A stretch of 64,000 bases of DNA, from positions 173,378 to 237,377 of the forward strand of contig NW_017265160.1 in NCBI RefSeq assembly GCF_001638985.1, given 5' to 3'. This document shows, in pieces, positions 1 to 10,981 of the stretch. Below the pieces are notes generated by a model. It made no database searches, was not told the origin of the DNA, and was given only the letters and a program-made list of their open reading frames with translations. How positions within the stretch are numbered: the first letter of the stretch is position 1; each line of letters begins with the position of its first letter. The position numbers and the translations under genes were made by a program. The DNA is from Phycomyces blakesleeanus NRRL 1555(-). Taxonomy: Eukaryota; Mucoromycota; Mucoromycetes; Mucorales; Phycomycetaceae.

Positions 1-43
1 TTTTGTGGAAGCTAATATACGGGTATTTATGTTCCTATTTTAG

Positions 44-2097
44 CTTGTTATATTACCTTATCAACACTTGCTTAATGCACACACACGAGAATCACTCGGA
101 ATATCCCTTAAAGGGAATATTGTGATTGTTGATGAAGCCCACAATCTGATGGAAACCATCAATTCAATTCATACTGTCGCATTGACGCTTCGTCAGAGCC
201 AACTAGCACTTAAGCAGCTTGCAATGTACATCCAGCGCTACAAAACACGTCTATCGGGAAAAAATGTTTCTTACATCAGGCAAATCATACAAATTATCAA
301 AGCATTCATCGGGATCCTTACTCCTCCAGAGAGTGAAAAGAAGGACCTTATCATTGGAGTAAACGAATTTCTTCACTTGCTCGGTATCGACCATTTCAAT
401 ATGTTCAAGCTTGAGAGATATTTAAAAGAGAGCAATCTTGCACGAAAACTTCTCGGATTTATTGAAAAGGCACAACAAGATCAAGATAGCGAAAACCAGC
501 TTCTGGGACTCAAGAATCCACAAGTCAAAAAGTCCGCAAATGCACCATCATCACCATCACAATCACCTTTAGCCTTACCTACATTAACACAGATCCAGTC
601 TTTCATTATGACGCTTACAAACCCTGATAAAGACGGCCGAGTCTTTATAAGTTACAAGGGAACAGACACATTAGAACCACAGCTGAAATATATGCTACTC
701 AATCCTGCAGAAGCATTTCGTCCAATTGTGGAAGAATGCAAAAGTGTGATTCTCGCTGGTGGAACTATGGAACCGGTAAGAACCTTTTTCTTTTTTGGTT
801 ACTATGCTTTTAACCTTATTTTTGTATACCTTAATCCTATAGGTATCTGACTTTATTAAACACCTTTTTCCATATGTCCCGGATTCTCGAATAACCAACT
901 TTTCGTGTGGTCACATCATACCTCAAAAAAATCTATTGACCATGTGTATTGACGAGGGACCAACGCGAAAACCATTTTTGTTCAATTATGAGAACCGCCA
1001 AGATACTTCCTTGGTAAATATGATATAATTGTAAAGTCTAAATATATTTATTTATGAAAATTTTTAGATTGATGAGGTTGGAAAGACCATAGTGAATTTG
1101 TGCAATGTGATTCCAGATGGGGTTGTGTGTTTTTTTGCTAGCTTCACATATCTTGAGGAAGTTTACTCTAGATGGAATGGTGCTGAAAGTGGAAACATTT
1201 TGGAAAGGCTTGCTAAGAAGAAAAAGGTATTTATATCGGCTTGGTCGCTTTAATAGCTTTGTTTACATTCTTCTAATCAGACTTGAATTTCCTTGATAGA
1301 TATTCAAAGAGCCTAGAGATAGTGGAATGGTAGAATCAACTTTGAGAGATTATTCGCTGCATATTGACTCAACTAAAGTAAGCTTATATTTATCAAAATA
1401 GTCTGAACAACTCACAGAGTTTCTTTCTTCCTTTTCTCTTTCCCAATTGTGGGATATAGAAAGAAGCTTCAAATACTGGAGCTATACTACTATGTGTTGT
1501 CAACGGGAAAATGTCAGAAGGAATAAACTTCTCGGATAGGCTTGGGAGGTAATATTATTCCATGCATTTAATTTAGGATGGGATAAACACTAATCGGGCA
1601 TACACAATTATACATGCATATTTAGAGGTGTGATAATGATTGGACTTCCCTTTCCCAACAGAGGGTCGGTAGAACTTAATGAAAAGATCAAGTATATAAA
1701 CGAACATGGGGTAAATTATGTATTTGTTGTTTAAATGTTTGATAGATACTTATAGCATTTTACTGTAAGGATGACCCATCTGGAACAGCTGCCGGAAGAG
1801 AATACTATGAAAATCTGTGTATGCGAGGTGTTAATCAGTCTATTGGTAATCCTAATCTATAGTGAGATCTTTCATAGCCAGGCCGTATATCTTATACGAA
1901 CTTATTTACTATTAGGCCGTGCTATTAGGCACAGGGGTGACTTTGCAACCATTGTTCTGTTAGACAAACGTTATTCGACGGCTCGAATCCAGAAAAAGCT
2001 TCCTTCATGGATCGGAACTGACATTGTGCACTGTGATCGATTCGTTAAGTCAATTAGTAAATCTGCTGGTTTTTTTAGGCAGCATAAAGAAACATAA
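44..2097 (+). CDS. CHL1: CHL1/DDX11-type Fe-S DNA helicase, 3' part only (8 exons)
   Basis: ATP-dependent superfamily 2 DNA helicase of the XPD/FANCJ/DDX11 group, which acts in the nucleus in sister-chromatid cohesion and repair. The gene enters from outside the window; bases 1-43 are the end of an intron. Exons: 44-775, 843-1013, 1068-1226, 1300-1377, 1460-1548, 1626-1710, 1770-1845, 1916-2097, giving 523 visible residues with continuous phase. Motif II is VIVDEAHNL. It is followed by GGTMEPVSDF, then FSCGHIIP, then [15 protein letters not shown] (motif V region) and [12 protein letters not shown] (motif VI). The order and spacing match DDX11/CHL1 better than XPD or RTEL1, because LPYQ and TRESLGI precede the DEAH box and GRAIRHRGD closes the core. 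The N-terminal Walker A and Fe-S cysteines must lie upstream of the window. The short C-terminal tail ends at TAA. Confident as to family; the CHL1 assignment rests on motif resemblance. Confidence 0.88.
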
Positions 2098-3061
2098 TTA
2101 TATTTGACCCACAACAAAAATCCATATGGTGTTTGTCTATAATAAAAAGTACACTCTTAGTGGTCTATTGTAAAGTATATCTAAAAATGCTGTATATCAC
2201 ATATACCTAATCTGATATATGGTTCCCTCAAAATGATCAGGCGCCTTTTAAGTTCTATGCAAAAGAATGCAGGACATTTACTATCCTCAGCTCTGGTGGT
2301 GAAACATGTATAAGTCTCACATAAGTATAGTTTGCATACAAACCACTTTATAGTGTATAAGCTTTATACTGATATAAATGCAGCATGAGCTCTATAGAAG
2401 GCGGGTGCATATTCAGTTCGTTTAAATATATAGTCAAAATATAAATATAAGCTGAATTTTCTTTCCTAAGAAAAACGATAGCCGCGTAGAAGGAAATATT
2501 TTATGTGAAAACCCTCTCTCAGACTATCTAGAGTTCAGACTGTCGTAAAGCTCTTATCATAAAATCTGACAGCTTCCAATAATGCGGTTTGATATTCTAG
2601 TTTATTATACTAAAGTAGCATCATATCATAGTTAATATTTCCTACAAAAAGTTATATATATATATATGGTTTTACTTTCCCCTTGTGATTTTTTATAGAA
2701 AAAAATTTCAACTATACGATTTTCAAAATGACTTTTTATTGGAAAATACCAAGCTCTCCTGTGACGAATATATAGTAGGAAAAAAAAGCATACTTGTTGG
2801 ACAGACTTGCTAAGTATTGGTCTTTTTTATTATCATTAAAATTACTATTCGAGTTATCCTGCTCGAAGAGGAAGTGAAAATAAACCTGATATACATTATG
2901 ATAGAAATATTAAGATACAAGGTATAGGGGAAAGATGATATAGGATAGGAGATATGGAATACATTTACTTCTTTAGTAAGAGTAGATAAATAAGATTAAA
3001 TGACTATAAATATTAATAAGAATAATAAGAATAATAAGAATAATAAGAATAAGAGTAAGAA
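2098..3061. other. AT-rich intergenic spacer
   Basis: This is the convergent spacer between the 3' ends of the helicase and OPT copy 1. I see no supported gene. It holds poly-T runs, a short TA run near 2655, and at 3013-3052 an AATAAG/AAT microsatellite directly downstream of the OPT stop codon. Confidence 0.6.
3013..3052. repeat. AATAAG/AAT microsatellite
   Basis: Short tandem units of AATAAG and AAT sit about 10 bases beyond the stop codon of OPT copy 1, inside its 3' flank. Confidence 0.75.
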
Positions 3062-5452
3062 TTACTCGCAGTCAGCACAGCAGTAGTCGTAGTAGGGAAT
3101 ATCGGCATTATTTCCAGCCCAGGTAGGGAAAGGTCTGTTGACACCATCGCCACCACCAAAAACAGACATCGCCAACACGAACGACATGAGAGAAGACCCA
3201 GAGTCCAAAGCGGCAGACATCAAGTAGTTGTGTTTGATGTACCACTTGTTGTAGCGACGTTTGACGTAAAGCTGACTGACAAGAACAATGACGAAGGACA
3301 GGGTGATCCATGATGTATTTCCACCAGGAACAACGCAGAGACCAATCATAATCATGGGTACGTTAACAAGGTTAAAGCCAATCTTGGGATAAAATCTGTG
3401 GAGAAGCCAGAAAGGAACGGGGAGAGCAAAACCAACAAGGAAGGACCACAAAACGAAATAATACTCGGTATCAGGACCAAACATGTACATGGGACCAATA
3501 GCACCCCATGTAATAGCAGCAGAGTTCATAGTCTGAGGGCCAGTACCACTCCAGATGTTGCCATTGGGATCCAAAAGCTGTTCTCTCTTCGAGTTGATAA
3601 TGGTCTATTGTTTTTTTTAATTGTTGTTAGAAACCAATAATCAGTCATCAGATTTGACTAGTTTTTTTTTACTTACATAGTTGACAATGTAGTTGAAGAT
3701 GCAACCAACAATAGTACCGATCATTTGAGCAAGGAAGGTAAGTCTTGGTGGGACCTTGAGGTAGTGACCAATCTTAAGATCGGCTGCCATGTTACCAGCC
3801 TGGCTCATAGTGTTGTAACCGAGAGTCTTGAAGTACATGTTTGCAACTGCGTTACCAGGAAGTATGAAACCACATATCATCTCAGCGACGACGTTGAGAC
3901 CAAATCCATTACCAGTAATGGCGGTAATCATATTCAATGGGAGAGACAAAGCCGTAGACAAGAGGATGGCAAGCAAGAAACCCCACCATGGAAGCTGACT
4001 CTTGTTAGCATAACCAATGCCAATGTTGAGTCCAATACCACAAACAAAGATAGTGTAGTACCACCAGGAAGGAACTTCTTTGTAGGAAGCCATGAGGCGG
4101 TTGTGGATATCGTTTTCTTGAGAATCCTTGCGTTTAAAGATAGAAAGAGCAATTTTCTTGATTTCAGGGCCGTAGAAGAGAGCAACGTGGGAGATCATGG
4201 CCGTGACACCAAAGTTGATGATTACATACTGGATAGCGTATATACCACTGAAGTAAGGGCGACCAACTTCTGCGAGAGCGGTATGATTAATGTTGTTGTG
4301 CTCATCGAGAACGAGCTTCTGGGGATAGCGTTGGGAAACGCCGGTTTCGGGGTCCCACTGGAACAAACCATTAGACAAGAAGGGGAAGCTCTTAGCGTGC
4401 CATACGTCGCAGTAGTAAACAAGAGGGGCCAAGAGCCACAGGATTAGTATACCACCATAAATGTTGAACTGCACGTATAAAGGGAGTACTAAAGGGGCGT
4501 AGGACGATAGATAGGACCAATCAAAACTGAGGGAGCCAATACCAAGGCCTTCGTTGACTGATATACCACCGAAAAGACGCTGGACCCAAACACTATCACG
4601 CTTGGCAAGGCAGACAATCGAAACACCACTGAGGAGCGGGAACATGTACTGAGGAACGATCTCCCAGACAAAGATGACAAAGAAGATTGTAAAGAAGAAC
4701 TTGATGAGAGTTTTGTTTTCATTTCCGGGCGTATTGAACGTCTTGAGAAAAGAAACGGTTGGAAGACTGGTAGGCCAAATCATCTGAGAGGGATAGACAA
4801 GGAAAGGACGAAGCTGACCGGCGATACCGTAACCGATAATCTGAGTAGCAAACAGCAGAAAAATTCCACCAGCTGCACTTGGGTATTCCGAATAGTAAAG
4901 TTGCTGGGCGCCGAGAATGTTGGTACCGTAGGCAGATGCATTTGCGGTTGAAACAATGACATAGATGAAGGTGTGCTCCTTGACATTGAAGGGGGAAGGA
5001 TTGAGAAGAGTGCCAGATTTAAACAAGCGGGATAAGCCGATACATATGAGGTAAGCGAGGATCATCATGAACATGTTGGAAAGAGTGATGACAACTGGCT
5101 TAAATTGCATCAACTGGTTGACAGAGGATCCAAGACATGCAAGTAACTAAGATACGTATAAAAGTATAGTTTAGAGAAAGTTGGGATATGATTTGTGTAC
5201 ACTTACAATACCAACTACCACGGCACGAATGGTTAAGACGATTGTTGTTGGATCATCTTCAGTGCTTGCGATTTGATTGACAATTTGGATATCAAAATCT
5301 TCGTTCTCATAGTCAAGATCTTTTTCATCTCTGGTGCCTCTGTGGGTTTCAGCAAAGGAGGCCCTTTCTTCCTTTTCGTCGAGGTATCTTTCTGATTTCT
5401 CGAAACTTGTATTTTCGGGGATAACCTCCCTTTTTGTGAGGGTTGTTTCCAT
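3062..5452 (-). CDS. OPT-family oligopeptide transporter, copy 1
   Basis: Proton-coupled small-peptide transporter of the OPT family, expected in the plasma membrane, importing tetra/pentapeptides or glutathione-like substrates. Three exons on the minus strand: 5207-5452, 3677-5146 and 3062-3604 (246, 1470, 543 nt), all phase 0, giving 752 aa, normal for the family. It has an acidic cytosolic N-tail starting METTLTKRE, many hydrophobic segments, and the KVPPR motif (family KIPPR). The other signature, NPG, reads NPSPFNVKEH here, so glycine is replaced by serine. Donors are GTAAGT and acceptors TTAG or ATAG. The C-terminus is Cys-rich (YYDYCCADCE), as in the three paralogues. Part of a local array of four genes; the exact substrate cannot be told from sequence. 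Confidence 0.93.
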
Positions 5453-5704
5453 TTGATATATTAGGTTTGTAAATTAAGAGTAGGGGGGGTTGAGGGAGAG
5501 ATTATGATATTATCAATTGAAAAGCAAAAAATAAAAAAGTCAAAAGGTTTGAATAAGAAATAAATAAAGAAAATAAAAGGGTGATAATCGCCGAGGAAGA
5601 TAATGAAGAAGGATGATGAGAATCAAGGCTTTTTATATAAATTTCTTTTTCTTTGTAAAATTGGGTGGCAGATTAAAATTCCAAAAACATCCCTAGATAT
5701 AGTT

Positions 5705-5735
<31 letters not shown>

Positions 5736-6289
5736 TCTTCTTCTGCTTAACCGAACTGTAAGGATAGGACATTGGAAGTATGCAATGTAATCAATGGTAA
5801 GCATGTTCCTTGGTACACAAAATTGCTCTGAAATTACATCTACATCTACATATATAATAGACGCCAAAAAAGCTTTATTTTCACCCTTACATGTTCGCTG
5901 ATAGGCTTCTTCTCTATTCTTACTCATCGTATCATTTCTTGTTTGGGAAAATAACGACTAAAAAAGACATTTTATACTTTGTAACTTGAGAAAGCACTCT
6001 TACTATAATACTGACGCCATTTTCTTTTTAATTTCAAATGAAATATCCTCACCTGTGCCAGTTGCTACTTTGGCAGAAATCATGATTTACATTTTATTAT
6101 GTTTTATGTCATATTTTATGCTTGAAGAATCTACACTTGATCTTGTTCATTATAATGTATTAATCAAGTATTCTAGGCGTATCTATGTCACCTATTAAAC
6201 CAGCATTAATTCTTTAAATATTTCAAGGGTATATATATATATATATATATATATTGTTGGAGTTCAAATTACTAGGTGATCTATAAACA
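5453..6289. other. 5' flank of OPT copy 1
   Basis: Upstream DNA of the transporter apart from the core promoter. It holds TA microsatellites at about 5705-5734 and 6229-6254. The short open frames here (for example 5986-6198) show no family resemblance and are not accepted as genes. Confidence 0.5.
5581..5641 (-). promoter_or_regulatory. Core promoter of OPT copy 1 with shared GATA-like motif
   Basis: Read on the minus strand, a TATA box (TATATAAAAAGCC, 5630-5641) lies about 180 bases before the ATG. It is followed by a block whose plus-strand reading is TGATAATCGCC(G)AGGAAGAT (5581-5603). The same pair recurs in front of all four OPT genes. TGATAA matches the GATA-factor consensus. Fungal peptide transporters are often under GATA nitrogen control, so nitrogen regulation is inferred, not shown. 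Confidence 0.6.
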
Positions 6290-6465
6290 GGTCACTACCA
6301 ATGGCGCAAAGTACAATTAGAGTACAAATGCAAAGAAGTTGTACAAAGGAAAAGTAAAAATAAAACATCACAAGCCATGTGAGTTGAAAATAGTACTAAT
6401 TAAGACTGGTGAGGCATAAGCAATAGGTTGACGCCTGAACATTGTATAATCAACCACTATTTAAT
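6290..6465 (-). repeat. OPT-associated upstream block, copy 1
   Basis: A segment 0.85-1.0 kb before the OPT start contains an ACAAGCCATGTGAGTTGAAA stretch, the variant TAGTACTAATTAAGACT, and GAACATTGTATAATCAACC. Diverged versions lie at the same distance before OPT copies 2, 3 and 4. It is therefore part of the duplicated unit and may be a distal regulatory element or simply duplication homology. Confidence 0.55.
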
Positions 6466-7061
6466 TTTCCTTTTTTCGACTTACGGTCATAATTCTGAAG
6501 AAAAATGTCGACTTATTATTATATTAAACGCAGGAAGCATACTTAATTTTATTCATTCAACTTGCTGACATGGGGTCTACGTTATTTGAGACACAGCAGG
6601 ATTTTTGTCCGCAATAGAGAAATAAATTCCAAAATTAGTGAAAAGATTGCTATTACCTACAAAGTTTTTTTTTAGATATGTAATACACTCTTTCCAGAAA
6701 TTATTTGCCCACACATCGAGGAACAAATTGCCCATTTTCTAATAAAGTGTTTGTACAACCAAGGAGTAAACCTTTTTCCAACTGTCAATTGCTTCGTATA
6801 CCCGTGGGACAAGTATTTGCAACTCTGATACATTAAAAAGAAATATACCCATGGTCAATGTATTACACATGACCAAAGCACAAAAAGTGCAAAAAACATT
6901 TTAGAGATATCATTGCCAATGTAGCCATTATCAAACATCACATTTTTATTAAAGGAGTCAAAAGTAATTGGAGTGCTCGTCAAAGAGCTAGATAAATATT
7001 CACGGCTTTTATATCAGCAAAATTATATACATTATCATGCCTCACTTACAAAATTTTGCTG

Positions 7062-7261
7062 TGTTTCTGCTAAAGGGTTTCATTTCATTTTCATTTGGTG
7101 TGGACAGACTAAAAGTTCAAAAAAAAAAGCAAAAATTGAAGGCATATTATTGGACAAGAGTTTTAATTCATTTTGCCCTTTTTTTGAACCTTTAGTTTGT
7201 CCACACCAGCTGTACTGAGTTCAGGAATAACCAACAGCAGCCCCAAGCTTTAGCAGAAACA
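7062..7261. repeat. Outer inverted repeat around a hairpin element
   Basis: TGTTTCTGCTAAAG at 7062-7075 is matched in inverted orientation by CTTTAGCAGAAACA at 7248-7261. The pair encloses the hairpin element at 7097-7207. This looks like nested insertion or one composite palindromic element. Confidence 0.6.
7097..7207. mobile_element. Hairpin (MITE-like) element
   Basis: The segment starts GGTGTGGACAGACTAAAAG and ends with the imperfect inverse (CTTTAGTTTGTCCACACC). The inverted arms are about 40 nt, including poly-A/poly-T stretches, in a 111 bp unit too short to code. I could not identify clear target-site duplications. Termini of this kind suggest a non-autonomous DNA transposon derivative. 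Confidence 0.55.
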
Positions 7262-8420
7262 GATAGCAACTTCTCAGAGGCTAGGAACAGAATTTTGACT
7301 TACAACACTCAAGAGAACAATTCATCCGTGGCGAAGTGTCATCTGTCTGAACCAGTACCTGCAACAATGTCTTTGCAAGCTCCTACTGACACACGATGGG
7401 TTGATTATGTGATGTAAATGTTCAGCTCAGTGACAATAAAGTGAATACTGGTAGAAAGACAGTTTTATTAAAGAGCAAATAAGAATAGCTCTTTAACTAC
7501 TTCGAAGCTCACTGCGATGAGCGATACAAGAGACCCCGGTGGATAAAATACACCTTGTCACTACCACAGCAGGTGGCTGCCCAGGGATGTCTGTCCCATT
7601 AGTCCCAGCAAACACAGGAACACCTGGCTTACAATTATTATTACCATCAATGGCAGAGACAAGCTCGATTCATCAGCGCCAGTAACAGCAACCTCTTAGA
7701 CAGCAGACTTATAGGATCACTGGATTATTGGTCCTTTTGCTGAAAAATTTCGACTGTATCAGTGCATGGCATACATTATTCCAAAAAGTTGTCCATTATA
7801 ACCCAATTTCTAAGAAATCCTAGCTTTGGTCAATTTTTTTTTGGCTCTAGAACAACACAGCGAAGCAAAAATGACAGTTTTTGGGCCAGGAACTTCTCGA
7901 CAAAGCGATGTCACATCAGACAGAGATGTTACTTGGCAAAGTGCCTATCCCTTGCTCTGGATTTACCCCAACTAACTTCGTGACCATTGTTTACGTTGTT
8001 TCTGCAATCAACGTGAAAACTATGAGCCCAAAGTAATCCAAACTTCAACTTTTGGCCCTGGTCTCCATCATAAACGACTTACGGGCAGATGTAATAAAAG
8101 CCATTGCTGATATGTATGTTTTGTGTATGACGTTTGTTCAACCTTCATCCACCCACTTTCCATTTTATTCTCGCTCTGCACTTATAGGCTCATCAATATG
8201 TCATAAAACTTTATCGCAGACCAGGGGAAGTTTGGTGAGGCCAATCTGCAAACATAGTTCTATAATCCTTTGCTTGCGGCAATACCTGCGGATGTCGCTA
8301 AGAAAGTTCTATTGCGCTAGCCAAACAAAATAGACAAAACGGTGCCCCAAATACTATCTGACGCTATAGTGTCCACTGTTGTGTCCAAGGGTGAAGCTCT
8401 GCTCACTTGCAGAAAATAGC
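7225..8420 (+). pseudogene. Decayed coding-like DNA, origin unknown
   Basis: This stretch is less AT-rich than its surroundings and has long partly open runs in shifting frames. About 60 open codons run from 7230 to 7418 (including TDTRWVDYV), about 40 from 7540, then protein-like runs such as DHWIIGPFAEKFRLYQC near 7710-7780 and FGPGTSRQSDVTSDRDVTW near 7880. Stops and frame changes interrupt them. It lies beside the dead transposase and may belong to a transposon or captured gene. I do not recognise the family. Confidence 0.35.
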
Positions 8421-8490
8421 CACCTTATTTTCCATGACGGGAAAATTGAGCTCAAAAGCTAGAGTTTTCAAAACGCGCAAAAGCATTTCA

Positions 8491-9630
8491 TTAAATTGGC
8501 CTTCTATTCAAGCAATCATCGAACCTAGCGATAGAATATTTGAAAAATCCTCGAAGATCACCAATAAGAGTTTGATTGCAACCCATTCGGATCCTGATCG
8601 TCAAGATCTCTTCTTCCAAAAGCTGCTCTCTCCTGAGCTTGTTTTTACGAATGGACCAATATTGCTCAATCGGATTCAGTTCCAGTGAGTAGGGCGGGAG
8701 GTATATACATCGATACCCACAGTTTTCTATATGCTTACAGATATCTTCGTGTTGGTTGGTAGGGAAATTATCCATCACAATATGATTGTCTTTGAACATT
8801 TTGTGTCTGTTTAGCACGTTCGTTGTACTCAAGAGGGGGTTAAAGTAATGACCAGTTATAGTTCCACGCTTGCTCGTTGCCTTGTAGACAGTTCTGTTCC
8901 TCTCTGCTGCTTTACGCTTTTTGGATGAATCCATTGCCTTTGGACATCGCACCGAAACGTTTACTACACAAAATGGAGAGATTGTACCGAGAATGGTGGT
9001 TGTCATTTCTCTGGTTTTTGGCACCTTGACAATTACACATGAGCCCTCTTCCGACTAAGTATACGAACGCTTCATGTTGATGTGGAACACGGTTTCATAT
9101 ACAAACACACAGTTGCTCAGATAATCCATATCGGTTTGTAGCCACTTTGTCACCCAAGCATGTCAATCATCGATTTTTTCAGAGTTGTTTCGTTCAACTG
9201 ATTGAAAATAGTTTCGCCTCAGACTAATCTTGCATTTTCTAGTCATGAAATGGTGTAATGTGCCTTGCTTGATGTCGAGGTTGGCAAACTTTTCCGTCAA
9301 AATTGCCAGGATATTGTCTAGCACAAGTTAGGTGTTTTCATCAATCAAATCAACCAGGAATCTACGGTGCTCTTTGACTGGAATCTCTGGTTGTCCTGGT
9401 GGCCTATTGCCACCCACATCCTTTACGATCCGATCTTTTGGTTCTTTTTGATCTTGATGAATTCAATATTGCGCTGTACGTGGTTTGATCTGCATTTATA
9501 AGGCCGCAGCTCGCACTGATATGCCTTTCTCATACACCAAAAAAAAGAGCTCCTCTTTTACATATCTTTGTAACATCGATAGAATTTGCGGTTTGGTGTT
9601 ATGGGGTTTTCCAGTTTCACTTCATCTGAC
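8491..9630 (-). pseudogene. IS630/Tc1-type DDE transposase relic
   Basis: One minus-strand frame from about 9630 to 8491 reads through an N-terminal HTH-like part (QRYVKEELFF, ISVRAAAL), a linker (GGNRPPGQPEIPVKEHR) and a DDE core (NCVFVYETVFHINMKRS, IVMDNFPTN, YLPPYSLELNPIEQYWS), ending CLNRRPI. The family normally has FVDE at the first catalytic position. Here the codon at 9097-9099 is TAT, so the first Asp is Tyr. In-frame stops occur at 9496-9498, 9463-9465, 9328-9330, 9163-9165 and 9055-9057, yet no frameshift is needed over about 1 kb. The second Asp (MDN) and the final Glu (NPIE) remain. It is dead by both criteria. Confidence 0.82.
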
Positions 9631-10007
9631 CCAGCTTTCGTGACCACCATTCGTTCAGGCGGTTTCATGTCCATGTAATGGTTGTAATTAGTGATCATCT
9701 CCCCTGGAAATAGATGTCTTACCCTTTCAATCATAATATCTTTCCATCTTCATCCATCATATTTCCCAACCCGTCTTTATGAATGAACGAGATCGTTTTG
9801 AATGTAGGTTTCTGAAAAAGATGATAGGAGCTACAGTTGTGGCATACACGAAATACAAAAATTGTGGGATACAAAGTCTTTTCTGATCAATGGCCAAAGT
9901 TTATTTTTAGCAACTTGCAAACCATTGCTTGTGCTTGGCGCAAAATGTTACACATAGTATGCGCAAAAAAAATCTGGAAAGAAATATGGGCATGTAATAT
10001 ATGTAAT

Positions 10008-10223
10008 TAGGGGTCATCATTCATGAATAATCGTAGGTAATAAAAAAAAAAGGCGAAGATTCACTTTAGCCAATAAGATTCGTTTGCTAATGATGCCCTT
10101 TTTACATAAAAAGATGAACTAGTTTTTTATAGCAGCAAATTTTTTGTATTTCCCAATTTTCACCTCTTTGAAAGGTTCACCTTTTTTTTATTACCAATGG
10201 TTATTCACGAATGACAGCCCCTA
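10008..10223. mobile_element. MITE with about 45-nt terminal inverted repeats and TA ends
   Basis: The left end reads TA-GGGGTCATCATTCATGAA, continuing into GGTAATAAAAAAAA and GGCGAA. The right end is the imperfect inverse (GGTGAA, poly-A after GGTAATA, CATTCGTGAATAA, GGGG-TA). The unit is about 216 bp, non-coding, and flanked by TA, the target duplication of IS630/Tc1/mariner elements. It lies about 0.4 kb from the dead transposase and could have been mobilised by a related enzyme; that link is inference. Confidence 0.72.
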
Positions 10224-10981
10224 ATATAAAACTATAATGAAATTTGGGTATGTGAAACATAATGTTATTTTTACTTCAAAAAGACCTAACTTTCTACCCA
10301 ATGTTGGGCTGAAAGATTACTATAATTTTGTGTGTGTAAATATCCGGTGTGAATAGTATTAGCACAATGTAGTAGGCAGAAGGAATAAAAAAAACGAAAA
10401 CATAAAGACAAAAGAAAGGTTAGATTTTGGTAAGAGCCACATGAGTTCTAGACTTGTAAAAAAAATAATAACGTTGACAAGAAGTACGAAACCTGTACTA
10501 CTCTTTGAAGTACAGAAGTGTATATACAGTCAAAGATCTATATAGTGATACTGTTTAAAATCGCATATCATTCTATAGATTTTAAGCTGGAGCAAAGTTT
10601 CAAGTTAAATGCAGTTCTTATTGGAAGATATTTGAATAAGATAACACGAAATAACAAAGAGAATATAAGTTAATTTCTTTTTTTTAAAAAAAATATAGTA
10701 ATATCTAAAGGGTACTTGAATCTATTGTAAAGAAAGCTTTGAATAAATCTTTATTTTATCTCTTGTGAACAATGCGATCGAAGAAATTATAAAGATAATT
10801 ATATTGGGTCAACTTTTATTATTAAATCTAACTGTTAGAAATAAACCACGTAGCTTATTTGAATAGAAAGGATAAGATAATAATAAATGGAATAGAGAAT
10901 ACATATAATTGTTTATTAATGGTAAGTAAATAATAGTAGGTAAATATAAAGTATAATTAAGGATAACATTGAGTATATGTT
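10224..10981. other. 3' flank of OPT copy 2
   Basis: AT-rich spacer with no supported gene. Around 10431-10460 it carries a GGTAAGAGCCACATGAGTT stretch. Vaguely similar words occur near 26135, 45050 and 16300, which suggests shared ancestry of flanks. Confidence 0.4.

Noticed and set aside
3725..4447. 240-codon open frame opposite OPT copy 1, with similar ones opposite copies 2-4
   Set aside because: Antisense shadows that recur because the transporters are paralogous; no start context or domain.
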